DNA of 64,000 nucleotides from Tranzscheliella williamsii. Its lineage: Eukaryota > Basidiomycota > Ustilaginomycetes > Ustilaginales > Ustilaginaceae. The translations under genes and the position numbers were made by a program. Below the pieces are notes generated by a model. It had not been told where the DNA came from. It ran no database searches and worked only from the letters and a program-made list of their open reading frames with translations. The DNA lies in contig JALBYF010000024.1 of assembly GCA_023212725.1 (NCBI GenBank), positions 1 to 64,000 on the forward strand. Direction: 5' to 3'. Of this stretch, positions 10,462 through 21,418 are shown in pieces. How positions within the stretch are numbered: the stretch's first letter is position 1; each line of letters begins with the position of its first letter.

Positions 10462-11252
10462 CTTTGGATGTTTATGATGCTAGGAACAGGACGACGATGG
10501 AGAAGGAGGGCGAAAGCGGAGGCAGTCGGGAGGGGGGAGAGGTAAAGAGGATATTTCCGAGCGGCTTTCTCTGGAAGAACCCACCTTTATCAAGAGGGGC
10601 CAAAAACTGGGCAAGTGTGGGGAAAGCCAGACAAGTGTACGCCACGGTTATGCTTGCAGCCGGCTCACTCGCAATATTGAAACCGGCTTCCCAAGCCGGA
10701 GCAAATACTACGCTCAGCTTTGCCAAATTGCCGCTTTAACCGACGCCACACGGCATTTCGCATCTGTCGTCCGAAACTCGTCGCCACCCGTCCTTCGCTC
10801 GGCCGAGACAGTTTATGGATGTGCAGTCTGTTAAGGCCGGTTGCCGCCCCTCGTGTTTGGTTTACGGCCGGGTTGCATATCCCCCAATAACTCCGCGCCC
10901 GAGAGAGCTTCATGAATAGAGTGACGAAGACACGGGCATACAGCTGCTATGTTCCGCTTAATGTCGTCGCCAAAGAGCATCGTCGCATCTGGCCTCAAAG
11001 GGACGCCTAGTCACCGGTTGCACTACCCCAGTTGCCCTGTTCTTTGGCTTAAGGGTAAGCTTTAGAGGAAACAATCGGAAAAAGATGCGTGATTATGATG
11101 AATAGAAATCCGACAACCGGTGGTATGATGCCGCGCTGTGCAATCACAATCACGAGTATGCCTTTTTATCTGATGATGTGCATGTGGCAAATAACAAGCA
11201 GAGGCTGACAGGAGGAAGGGACATGCGGAAGAAGAGCAAGGGGGAGGCCACC
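10462..11252. other. Intergenic: thiolase promoter and UTP3 3' flank
   Basis: Both flanking genes run on the minus strand, so the low-coordinate half should carry the thiolase promoter and the high-coordinate half the UTP3 3' untranslated region. Apart from the inverted repeat at 10683-10699 nothing recognisable was seen. Confidence 0.45.
10683..10699. promoter_or_regulatory. Inverted repeat CCGGCTT-CCC-AAGCCGG upstream of thiolase
   Basis: A perfect 7-bp inverted repeat with a 3-nt centre lies about 220 bp upstream of the thiolase start. It contains CGG and CCG triplets separated by nine bases, the layout bound by many fungal Zn2Cys6 regulators. It does not match the yeast oleate response element or the CCTCGG core of FarA/FarB regulators. 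Function is inference. Confidence 0.3.
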
Positions 11253-13541
11253 TCAACCGAGCTTGCGAGACTTGACCAGATGGGTCGAGATACCCGACGC
11301 TTCTCCTCCATAGCCGCCCTGCAAGCTGGACTGGCCACCTTTGAAGACGGCCTGCCTGGAGCCGAGCTTCTTTTTGGCCTGTTCGTACTTGAGACGCTTC
11401 TTGACCCTTGGATTCCTCGATACCTTGGGCCGGTGCGGTGTGAGGCCTTTGTTCTTTTCGATCTGTCGCGTGATGGCCCGGTGCTGACCGTCCTCGAGCG
11501 TCTCGTCCTCCATGAGTGCAAAGCGCTCGGCGTTCCTCGCCTCGTCGTACTCAGCCTTGGCCTCGGCCCGCGCCCTCTTCCTCGACGAAGCAACGAGGTC
11601 GTAGTATCCCGCTGCATCGTTGTCGTCTTCGAGGCCGTCGCCGTCCCGAGACAGTGTGGAAGCCGAGGGCTGGCCCATGACGTCCCGCCAGTCCTTTTCG
11701 TCGGATTCGCCCCAGCCATCATTGCCATCCAAGGCCGTGTTCTTGCCGACACCCCCGTTGAGCTGCTGCTGCAGCTTGGCCTCCTTCGCTGCCTTGGTCG
11801 CCTCGACACCCGCACGGCTTCGCTCGCGATCTCGGTACGGAATGTCCGCGTCGCCAGACTGCCGCTGCCGAGCCGCCTTGGAGCGCTGCAGCGCCTTGTT
11901 CTCGATCGCCGACGCGTGGAATTGCAACGACTTCTTGCGCGCCGCTCGCTCCGCCGAATCAATCGTCGAGAGTCCCGACAGCTCTCCCATCGTCGCAGCA
12001 TCCAGATCGCTTGCGCCAGAGGAACCGGCAAAGGGATTCGCGCCAGAAGAAGAGGCTGATTTGCCCTTCTTGACCCTGATCTCAGGGGCTGGCTCATCAT
12101 CCAAATCCGCCAGACCTGCAGCGAGCGGTGCCACCACTTTCTCTTTGGTCTTTGATTTCTTCTCCTTCTTTGGTTTGGACTTTGTCTTGGCCTTGCTGAT
12201 GTCACCTTGAGAATCGTCAATACACTGCTCCACTATACCATTCTTCTGCGGCTGTTTGCTCTTGCCGTTGCAGATGGCTTTTGCGTCGCCCTTCGGTTTT
12301 CGAGCTGGAGCGGCATTCTCCTTCTCGTCGGTGTCGGCCATGAGATCCGCGAGTTCGTCGTCATCAAGATCGCCCAAGTCATCGTCTTCGCTGCCTTGCA
12401 TAAGCATGTTTAAATCATCCATCTCTGCTTCTGACGGTCCGGCAGCGCCAGGCATCGATTCAGAGTCAAAGGTTAGACCCATTTCTTCCATGGTGCTGAG
12501 ACCCTGCTTGAGCCGCATCATGCGAGACAGCACTGGATGCTCGCGCAACTTGGCAGAGTCTGAAGCATATTCGGGCGTGGACCTCAAATGGAAGTAGTAG
12601 GTTATAGTCGTGATGTAGGTGACTAGGGTCTGATGATGCAGGTGCATCAGCTCCAGACTTGGATGCCCCGGCCGCTGAGCGGTCATGGTCTTGAGAAGTG
12701 CGTCGACTTTACCAAACTCCTCGATCGTATCCGCATATTCGCCAGCTAGAGCCACCGTCTCGGGATTCTCTATCTGCAGCTTGGCCAGCAAAGCTTGACG
12801 TGTTGTCGCATGTGGCGAATGATGAGAAAGAGCTGATACTGGCTTGGCAGCGCCGCCATTGTTGTCAATGGAATCTGCCGTGCGCGACTGTGCCGGTTCT
12901 TCTTCTTGATCCAGTTCTTTGCGACGCTGCTCCCGCCCAGCGTCCTTGGCGGCCTTGCCCACACCTCCGTCAACGTCATCATCGCCAAGGCCGAAGTCAG
13001 AATCGTCCATCGTGCTTCGGCTCTTTTTCTGTAGCCTTTTGACCTCCTTGAGCTCAAGCTCTCTAGCATGTTCTTCGTCGATCTCAGAGTCGGAATCGAT
13101 GGCGTCAAGGTCGTTGGAATTGTAGTAAGCACGCTTATTGGACCCCCATCCCCTGTCATTTTCGTGCACATCGTCCTCGCTGTCTGCACCGCCGTCGTCG
13201 TCGTCGGCACTATCATCTTCATCGGAGGATACGGTGATGGTAGGCTTCTTGTTCTTCTGCTTGGGCAACTCCTCGAGACCTGGCTCGGCATAGCCGTCCT
13301 CTTCTGCCAGTTCGTCGTCCAGGTCCGAATCATCGGAATGAAGAGCGTCAACGCCTAAAACTTCTTGGTGATGTTGGCCTACATCCATATCATCGTCGGA
13401 GTCAATCCGCCGTTCGTTACCATTCAGCAGGATCTGATCTCGACCAGCCTCGAAGAGGTCTTCGTCGTCCTTGGGTATATCATCGAAAGTGGCGGACCTC
13501 CTGAGAGGACCGCCCTTCTGAGGGCTCCTTCTGCCGACCAT
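11253..13541 (-). CDS. UTP3: UTP3/SAS10, U3 snoRNP / small-subunit processome protein
   Basis: This encodes a 762-residue nucleolar protein of the SSU processome, required for early cleavages that release 18S rRNA. The N-terminal 230 residues are highly acidic (for example SSDEDDSADDDDGGADSEDD), the usual composition for Sas10/UTP3. A Sas10/Utp3/C1D domain lies at about 258-345 (VALAGEYADTIEEFGKVDAL, followed by YYFHLRSTPEYA and HPVLSRMMRLKQGLSTMEEM). The C-terminal 75 residues are the conserved basic Sas10 tail: RQIEKNKGLTPHRPKVSRNP, then KKRLKYEQAKKKLGSRQ and a GEASGISTHLVKSRKLG end. The single-exon frame is intact. It is transcribed divergently from FCF2, another U3-associated processing factor, across 538 bp. 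Middle regions are low-complexity and lineage-specific. Confidence 0.93.
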   Translation of the reverse strand: MVGRRSPQKGGPLRRSATFDDIPKDDEDLFEAGRDQILLNGNERRIDSDDDMDVGQHHQEVLGVDALHSDDSDLDDELAEEDGYAEPGLEELPKQKNKKPTITVSSDEDDSADDDDGGADSEDDVHENDRGWGSNKRAYYNSNDLDAIDSDSEIDEEHARELELKEVKRLQKKSRSTMDDSDFGLGDDDVDGGVGKAAKDAGREQRRKELDQEEEPAQSRTADSIDNNGGAAKPVSALSHHSPHATTRQALLAKLQIENPETVALAGEYADTIEEFGKVDALLKTMTAQRPGHPSLELMHLHHQTLVTYITTITYYFHLRSTPEYASDSAKLREHPVLSRMMRLKQGLSTMEEMGLTFDSESMPGAAGPSEAEMDDLNMLMQGSEDDDLGDLDDDELADLMADTDEKENAAPARKPKGDAKAICNGKSKQPQKNGIVEQCIDDSQGDISKAKTKSKPKKEKKSKTKEKVVAPLAAGLADLDDEPAPEIRVKKGKSASSSGANPFAGSSGASDLDAATMGELSGLSTIDSAERAARKKSLQFHASAIENKALQRSKAARQRQSGDADIPYRDRERSRAGVEATKAAKEAKLQQQLNGGVGKNTALDGNDGWGESDEKDWRDVMGQPSASTLSRDGDGLEDDNDAAGYYDLVASSRKRARAEAKAEYDEARNAERFALMEDETLEDGQHRAITRQIEKNKGLTPHRPKVSRNPRVKKRLKYEQAKKKLGSRQAVFKGGQSSLQGGYGGEASGISTHLVKSRKLG

Positions 13542-14079
13542 CCTCGGCGTTTCTTACAGAAGCGAACGCCAGACCGCGCTCAGGCTCTGCTCTGGTGGTT
13601 GCTGGACAGTGTCTTAGACCTCAGCGGTGGTCTTGATGAGAGTGGCAATGACAGAGGAGTTCTCAAGTCAAGGCAGCGGCTGCATCTGGATAGCAAATTG
13701 TGCGGGACGCTTGCTGCTAATCATCACGGAATCATATTATTGTGGTTCACTTACGATACTCACTTTTTTTGCAACAAACAGCACAAATTTCTAGCTGCAG
13801 CCTCGCCTCGACCTAAGTCTCAATCTGCTTAGTTGCACTTTGTCATCAGCGCCCAGAATTTCACCTCACTGTGACTGTGACTGCTCATCTTTTTTTTTGT
13901 ATGCAAGCGAGGCCGTTTCAGAGTCGAGCCGCGTAGCGCCCTTGCAATGATTCTCTTGGCTCGAAGCCCAGCTGGACAAAGAAAGGTAGTCACAGCGAGA
14001 GCAGGCCAGCAACTTCCCTTCCCTACGCTACTTATCCATTCGTACAGCCGATTGATTCTCTGTCCGACGGCCTTTCAAG
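13542..14079. promoter_or_regulatory. Shared divergent promoter region UTP3 / FCF2
   Basis: This 538-bp interval lies between the start codons of two small-subunit processome genes. It contains CACTGTGACTGTGACTG at 13867-13883, immediately followed by GCTCATC (13883-13889), whose reverse complement holds GATGAG, the core of the PAC element of ribosome-biogenesis promoters in yeasts, and then a run of nine T. The PAC reading is inference from a short match. Confidence 0.45.
13867..13883 (+). repeat. TGTGAC-type direct repeat (two tandem copies)
   Basis: The sequence CACTGTGACTGTGACTG holds two overlapping copies of TGTGACTG in the divergent UTP3/FCF2 promoter. The same word recurs at 29949-30028, 30130-30140, 41899-41922 and 56719-56730, always between genes. 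Confidence 0.6.
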
Positions 14080-15534
14080 ATGCCCTCTACAAGGTCAGGC
14101 CGACAGAGCTCGCCGTACAAGTTGGAGGGAGACGCCGGTCCGGATGCTAGTCCCTCCAAGACGCGCGTTCAGCCCATGCGCGGTGCTCGACTGAGAAGCG
14201 CCTCGCCCTTTTCCGATGCATCCGTTACTGTTTCCGGAGCCACCTCGTCGCAGTCGTCCCCAGCTAAAGCCTCTCACAGGTCACCCTCAAAGAAGGCGGG
14301 TGCATCGGTGGCACCTACAAGAAGGTCAACCCGCGCAAGATCACAGTCTGTAGCAAGCGACGGGTTGTCCGTCATTGACGAGACCGAGTCTACCACATCG
14401 GATCTTGGTCAGGACTTGAGCCCCTACGGCACTTCTGATTCGCACCTCGCTTCTATATCGGAGGAGCCAGTCGCTGAAGGCAATCACTCTACAGCAGCTG
14501 TCGATGATGTCACGACGTCGCCCCCGCGGCTGTCTGCGGGGATAGCGGAGGCACATCCCGCCCCTGGCCCTCGCCAAGGCTCGAACGTCAAGTTCGAGTC
14601 AATGTCTCCGTCCAAATCCAGTTCCAAGCTTGAGGCGGAGTCGACCTCGGACTCAGATGCAGATTCGGACTCGAGTTCAGATTCAGAGTCTTCAGATTCG
14701 GAGCCTTTAAGCTCTGGTTCGTCAACAGACTCCGACGACCTTGACGAGTCAGTTGCTGCCGAGGATCTAGATGCTCTCTTGAACGCTTCGGAGCAAGCGT
14801 ACAAAGCCAGGAGCACTGCTTTCACTTCGTCTCAAGATCGATTTGAGGATAACCAAGACGTCATCTCCTTTGACTCTCCCGTTAGCACGCAAGGACCAAC
14901 GGCGATCAGCTCAACACCCCTCGTTGTCAAAGCATTGAAACAAGCCTCTAAAACGAACGGAGGAGGTCCATCCCGGACCAAGAGGGATGACAAATTTGAT
15001 AAGCAGATCGAAGCTCTGTCGGACGGCTCTGTTACATCCCAAGCCTCCAACAAGAAGTCAAAGCATGCCAGAATCCCAGAGACTTCGGCTGGCTCGAAGT
15101 GGTTCAATATGCCCGAATTCGGTGCCTCCGCTACCCGACTGGCCGACCTGAAAAAGCATTCTGCCGCTGACATTGGCCACTCCAAGGCCACAGGCGGTGA
15201 TGCAAGGCTGGCCACCGCCGAGCAGCTAAGGAGAGAAGTTCAAGCTATTCGTCTCAGGAACGCCTTGGACCCCAAGAGATTCTACAGGGCTTCCGCAAAG
15301 AACCAAGCCATGCCCAAATTCGCCCAGATCGGTAAGATTATCGCCTCGCCGCTGGAACCCAAAGCGGTACTCTCACGCAAGGAGAGGGGCAATACCGTCG
15401 TTGAGGAGCTTATCCGCGACGCCGAGGCTGCCTCATATGCAAAGAGGAAATTCACCGAGTCTCAGTCGAGCCACCAGCCCACGCATCGTCCTAACAAGTT
15501 CAACAAACCTCCTTCCAAGAAGAGGAAGTTCTGA
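14080..15534 (+). CDS. FCF2: FCF2, pre-rRNA processing factor of the SSU processome
   Basis: This encodes a 484-residue protein ending in a clear Fcf2 domain. Fcf2 binds U3 snoRNP factors and is needed for cleavage at A0-A2 and 40S synthesis in the nucleolus. The domain spans about residues 337-460: GSKWFNMPEFGA, then TAEQLRREVQAIRLRNALDP, KRFYRASAKNQAMPKFAQIG and GNTVVEELIRDAEAASYAKR. The last residues KPPSKKRKF are a basic nuclear/nucleolar signal. The first 330 residues are not typical of the short yeast Fcf2. They are Ser-rich with Asp/Glu-Ser runs (about 185-225), resembling the acidic arms of other nucleolar proteins. The start ATG at 14080 has no competing upstream in-frame ATG. It is paired divergently with UTP3. 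Confidence 0.92.
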   Translation: MPSTRSGRQSSPYKLEGDAGPDASPSKTRVQPMRGARLRSASPFSDASVTVSGATSSQSSPAKASHRSPSKKAGASVAPTRRSTRARSQSVASDGLSVIDETESTTSDLGQDLSPYGTSDSHLASISEEPVAEGNHSTAAVDDVTTSPPRLSAGIAEAHPAPGPRQGSNVKFESMSPSKSSSKLEAESTSDSDADSDSSSDSESSDSEPLSSGSSTDSDDLDESVAAEDLDALLNASEQAYKARSTAFTSSQDRFEDNQDVISFDSPVSTQGPTAISSTPLVVKALKQASKTNGGGPSRTKRDDKFDKQIEALSDGSVTSQASNKKSKHARIPETSAGSKWFNMPEFGASATRLADLKKHSAADIGHSKATGGDARLATAEQLRREVQAIRLRNALDPKRFYRASAKNQAMPKFAQIGKIIASPLEPKAVLSRKERGNTVVEELIRDAEAASYAKRKFTESQSSHQPTHRPNKFNKPPSKKRKF

Positions 15535-17150
15535 ACTTTCTAGCCGCGTCAGGTTGGTGATCACCGCGCTATGGCATTCCGCTACCAGGCCATCAGATAT
15601 CTAGGTGTGCTGGATCGAGCAGAGTTCCTGGCTTCTGTTTAGACAATCCTTCCTTGTCTCGTTGCCATGGTTTGCGTCATCAGTACCGGAACCCTTCTTT
15701 GCCTTCGGATGTCAACGGCAGTCGACTTAACATTGATTTTCTATCGGCCGACACGTGCCCTGCGATAACGGGCTCGACACCCAATTGTCTCTGATGGGTG
15801 CTGCTTGTCGGTATGCGCCAACCATGCATACCGTTTGTGCGGCGGCTCCCCTCATCGACACGAAGTAAGCTTCCTTTCTTGCACTATCGCTTACGCCACT
15901 GGACTATCATCTACGGGGTCTACATCTGGCTCAGCCCCCGATGGGGTTTACTACTCCAAGTTCAATCTAACCGTCCTATTCATTTTCGCGACTCTCCAGC
16001 AACATAGTGGGTCAAAGCAAAAAATTTTCGGGGCACGCCGACGCGTCTGTGCTTCACCCCTGTTCCCACGCACCGCTGACTCGACCAGAACTCAGCCCGC
16101 CCGCTTTCGACTTTAGGATTTTCGACTTTTTGCGTGTTTGGCTCGCTTTTCAACAGGCAAAGTGCCCACACCTGCTCGACCTGCTCGCTGCCATTTCGAG
16201 ACGCGCGATCTCACTCGACCGACGTAGTCGAGTCTGTACATTCAACCCAAATGGATTTACAGCTGTTTCCGACCAAGTAATCCATTACAGATCCGGCAAC
16301 AGCGTTTTGGCGCGTCTCGCATCCATAGCCAACTCCGAATTGGAGCGCGGCTTCGGTGGTCGCCAGCGAATTCGGACCTCTTCCCCCAGTTGAATTCTCC
16401 TGCCAAACCGAGCTGCTCCCCTCCCACCAAACGGGTTGAAGATCTGCCTCGTATACGCTCCACCTCCTCTTGCCATTACTCGATTGGTCTTGTCGCGTTG
16501 GATTCGACTTGCTCTGGCCAACTACAACTCATCTTTCCATCCTCTTCGTCTTCTCTTGACAAAGTCGAAATCTCATCGCCCTTGTTTTCTCTCTTCTGCC
16601 CTTTCAGACCTCATCCTCTGCTCGAATCTTCCCCATTGCCCCCTCGCAGACTCCAGTCCGAGCGGTCGTACTACATACCCCTTCAGCTGCTTTCGGATCG
16701 GCCTCCGTCGCCGCTTTCCCTTCCATCTCCATATCATCCCACTTCCGCTTCAGCTTCCCTCCCTACAGTTCCTGTGACGGCTTGATTCTTCGCCATCTCC
16801 TTCGGTTTCCGTGTTTTACGCGCAGCATTTTTCTCTTTCCCGTGTACATTAGCTCGTGGCCTCATACCAAATCCATCCATCCATCCATCCGTCCACGGTA
16901 CAACATAATCCGACCTTCCACAAAAATCTCTCGTCATCCAATTCGCCCAAAGTCAGCCAGCAACATCGCTAGAGATCTACCTATCAGCCTCCGCTAGGGC
17001 CGTACCACATTCAGCTTGCTCTGGGTAATTGCGCGCGCCCGCCGACCGCACTACAGCCTTTGGTTCCGCCCACACCTAAGCGTCGCCTTTGGTGCTTGCA
17101 ATCGACGTTGATGCGCTCGGCCTCTCTAGACTAGCTCGTCACCTTCCGGC
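15535..17150. other. Intergenic and long pyrimidine-rich leader of EPL1
   Basis: This 1.6-kb stretch between tandem FCF2 and EPL1 has no supportable gene. The last 750 bp are strongly C/T-rich on the plus strand and probably represent promoter plus a long 5' untranslated region of EPL1. Small open frames inside it have no family resemblance. Confidence 0.5.
16871..16893. repeat. ATCC tetranucleotide microsatellite
   Basis: Five tandem copies of ATCC, followed by a GTCC variant, lie about 260 bp upstream of the EPL1 start in its probable leader. It is a likely length polymorphism and has no evident function. Confidence 0.8.
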
Positions 17151-20100
17151 ATGGCGAGAAGCGCAGCTCCTGCTCCTGCTGCGACCTCGTCCAGCAGAGT
17201 TAGGAACAAGAAGCTTTCCTATAGACAAAAGCGTACGTATCATTCCCGTCCTGCCTCCTTCCTTTCCCGTGGCCGCCTCCATATCAGACGCGTGCCTGCC
17301 AGCAAGTGACAGTTGGACTGATATATTCCATCTTCGGTCCACATTCACTTTGCCACATTTCCTTTTACGCGTCTCTACCTCACATTTCAAAATTGGATAT
17401 TCCTCATCATCCAAAACCGTCTCCGTCATCACCGTCGCGACTCACTGTCAAACAAATATGGTGGTACCACCCCGATGCTGATCACTTGCGCATCATAATT
17501 TTGTTTTTCCGTTCCTGACGTATACACAGTATGCGTACAACGTGGATCACATCTACTCAATGCCGCCACTTCGGTGGTGGCAGGGCCGGAGCCAGAGTTC
17601 GGGGAACAAGAGCATGCCCAGGACTCTAATCTTGGCGTCGACGCTAGCGAGATCTCAGAACATCATCTGCAAGCCGCTTTATCATCGAACCAACTGGCGA
17701 CAACAGAGAGCAATAACCCCTCCGACACTGCCAAGGCGGCTTATAGCATCCCTGTGCCCGACGCACATGCTACGTTGTCAAATACGGAATTCTCCGAGCT
17801 CTATCCGTCCGGCGTCTACCAGGACCCGGTTACCTACATTCGCTTCTCTGACACTGTCGAGGATTGCATCAAAGGGCCCGAGTATTGCTTGGACGAGGAT
17901 GACGTAGACTGGCTGGAGTCCCGTAATGCCAAGGCTCAGGAGGCTTTGACTGCTGCGATTCGAAGCGCCAAGACAGGTCCTCTTTCTGCAAGTGGTGGAA
18001 AAGGCAAAGGGAAGGAAAAACTTCGCGACGAGGCCATCGCCAAGTTAATTAGCGACAATCAGCCGGCTTACCGTATGATGAGCGAGGATCAGATGGAAAT
18101 GATCATGGCAATATTCGAAAAGGTTACCACCGAGTCTGTCCCTTTCCTTCATCTGGATGTCTCCAAGATTCCGTCATTGGACGAGCTCTTGCCGGCTTTT
18201 GATCCCGATTCCTCCCTATCGGCGCTTGCTGAACCGGACCTACCCTCCCTCAGCTGGGAACAGGTGGTACAGAGTGCCTCTGTTAATGGAAGTCCTGGTT
18301 CCCATGGGCGCCGGACATCTGCAGGCGGTAGCGTTTCGGCTTCCTCGTCGACGTCTGAGTGGTCACCAAGCAACCCATACAAAAACCTGGCTGACCTCAA
18401 GGAACTCGGAGCTGTTGTCTATCCGCATTGGAAAAGTCGACGCGAGGAACGAGGAGGTAAGGCCGTCGTCCCGTATCTCAACTTCGATGAGACGAACGAC
18501 AGCGATCCTTATGTTTGCTTCCGCCGGCGCGAAGTAAAGCAGATCAGGAAGACCCGTAAGACGGATGCCCTTCACATCGAAAAGATGATCCGTTTACGCG
18601 CCGAGCTGGATCATGCCGTCAAGTTGGTAGAACTTGTCGCTCAGAGAGAAAAGACAAAGCGAGCCTCATTGCGACAAGACCGTCAATGCTGGGAGTCTGT
18701 CAAAGTTCTGCTGGACATCAAACGCCAGTGGGGAATTGTTGGCCCGCAACAAGGTCTCGAAGATGACGAGCTCATCTCAGGAGAGCGAAAAGATACCACA
18801 CAGGCAGCCCCTGCCAAGAAGAAAAGAAAGGTCGACGAGGCAGGAACGACGATTAAACTGGCAGGCCGAAAATCACGTCCAGGCGAAGGTGATGGACCAG
18901 GTGGCTCAGCTGCCGGTGCAGTCGGAGTTTCTGGAATGGGTTCTGCAATACTCGAACGAGTGCATGCCGTTCAAGCGTACATCGAACGCGAATGCCTTCG
19001 TAAGGCTGACTCCGACCTTGGCTGGGAGGAGGGAACCGATGCCTCATTCCAGCCAATTCCAGCGCCAGCTGCGTTGCGTGCATTTCGGCCGATTCATTCG
19101 GATGGAATTGACGGGCCGACGCCCTTTTCCTCTCTCGCGACCAGGGCAGGACGTCCACCCTCCTTTCGTAGGCGTGTGGGGCGTGGCGGGCGTGTCTTTC
19201 TCGATCGGCGTCTACCTTTTCCAAGCCCTGTCCCGTCTAACCTCTCTGACTGGCCGCGCCATGACCGCCTTGCAGCCGACGACCTTGGCCGTATGGAGAA
19301 CAGCCAGAAAGAACACGTATCGCACGACCCCACTACTGCATCGTCGCCGTCTTCCCCAGCGACAACAAGGACAGGTGGCAAGAAGGTAGCATCATCGCAA
19401 TCTGCGCAACCTATATTAAGCGGTCCCTTTGCTTTCACACCAGACCTTCAGCCTACCCTACTTGCTTCGGGTAGTCATCCGTCAATGGCTTCTCTTCTAA
19501 CAGACGGTAGGGGCGACTCCGCTGCGGTATCTTCACAGTCTGGGCCATTTGCAGCGGAAACCGCTCAACAGAATGAAGCATCCAGTTCGCAGCATTCTGA
19601 TGCGTCGAGCACATCTTCGGAGTCCAGCGATCGTTCTCGACTTAGCGGTATTTCTACTGGTGTTGTCAGCACACAGGCTACCGAAATCGGTGATATCGAG
19701 ATGCTGGGTCTGGAGCAGGGACACGAGAAGGCAGGGCGAGATGAAGACGATGATGAAGCGGACAGCATCGATGCCACCCCCAGTCCCAGAGCAGACATTG
19801 GATCTTGGCTTCGCACGGAAGAGCGATGGCGCTATGACGACGATTCTGGTCGCTTTGCTGGGCTTGGTCTTACGGGTCTTGGTGGCATGGAGGATGATGA
19901 CGAAGCTGTCCTCGACGACTTTGACCAGAAGTTCATGCGATATAGGATGGGCTTATTAGAGGAAACAGATTTGGTCAAACTCTCGACGGACCTTACCAAT
20001 CTGCAGCAGGCACAAGCAGCCGCCGAAGCCGCTCCGATAAAGCCGGCTGGATACGTCGAGCAGGGAGGATCGAGTTCTTCGTCAGCCGTAGCATCCGCAT

Positions 20101-21386
20101 TAGCTGCCTCTGTTGCCAGGCCTGCACCTACTATCGCGACAGCTCTACCCGAAGTTCCCACTTCGCTGAATTTGCAGATGCCATCGGCAGCGAGGACGGC
20201 CGTTGCCACCGGGGGTGGAGGGTCGCAAAGCGCTTTGCACGCCCAGCAGTTGCAGTCGCAACAGCAGCAGCTCCAGATGGCGATTCTTCAGCAGCAACAA
20301 CAGCAGCAGCAGGCAAGCCAAGCACAGGCTCAACAAGCCGCTGTTCTCGCGCAACAGCAACAACAGCAACAACAGCAACAATCACAACAACACCAGCAAC
20401 AGCAGTTACCGCAGCATCAATTCGGCTCACAAATGGGAACAATGCCTCATGCCAATGTCCCGCAAGTTCAACTCGCTGCCTTCGCCGCTGCGCAACAGCA
20501 GGCGCACCTACAGGCAGCTCAACAACAGCATCAACACAACCAAAATCAGAATCAGGCTCAGGCCCAGCGCGGTGCGACACCTTCCCAGACAAATCAGCAG
20601 CAACAGCAGCGGCGTACAAGCGGTGTCAACACTCAGCAACCCCAGCAACAGACCCAACAGCAGCAGATCGGTTTACCGCTTCAGATGCAGATGCAGTTGC
20701 CTATTCAAATGCAGATGCAGATGCAGATGCAAATGGCGGCCGCTGCGGCGCAAGGCCAGACTCATCTGCTAGCACAGTCGATGTCCTTTGACGCCAGCGG
20801 TATTCAAGCTCAGCAACAGCTATCACGGTCGATGTCCGGACAAAGTATACCACATTCATCGCCGATGCAGCAGCCAATCGGCTTTACGGTGCCCAATACC
20901 CAGTTTGGCATAAACATGAACATGAATGCTGGCAGTCCTCCAATGCAGCATGCAAGGGTAAGCTCGCAACCTCAGCAACACATGGCTCGGACTTCTGCTT
21001 CTCCGGTGCCGGCGGCTAACGGACAGAACAATGGTCGAACCCATCCTTCGCCTACCATGCATGCAGGTCTAGCGGTTCCTCAACAGGGTCAGTCGCAGCA
21101 ACAGCAGGGAACGGGCCTACAACAGCAGATTCCGAATGGATTGAACCTGAATCTAAACGTTGGCGGGGGTCAGCTGAAGAGCGTCAACGGCAATTTTGGC
21201 GCGATGCAAGCGCTGCAACAAGCCCAGCAAGCACAGTCCTTCCTGAATCAACAAGGAAACACGACGACAGCACAATTGATGGCAATGAAGGCAGCCTTAG
21301 CGCAAAATGCGAATTTGCAACTGCGGCTGCCTCCTAACCGCGCGCTCCAGATCGCACAGCAAGCTGCACAAGCTGCTCTTGGTGCC

Positions 21387-21418
<32 letters not shown>

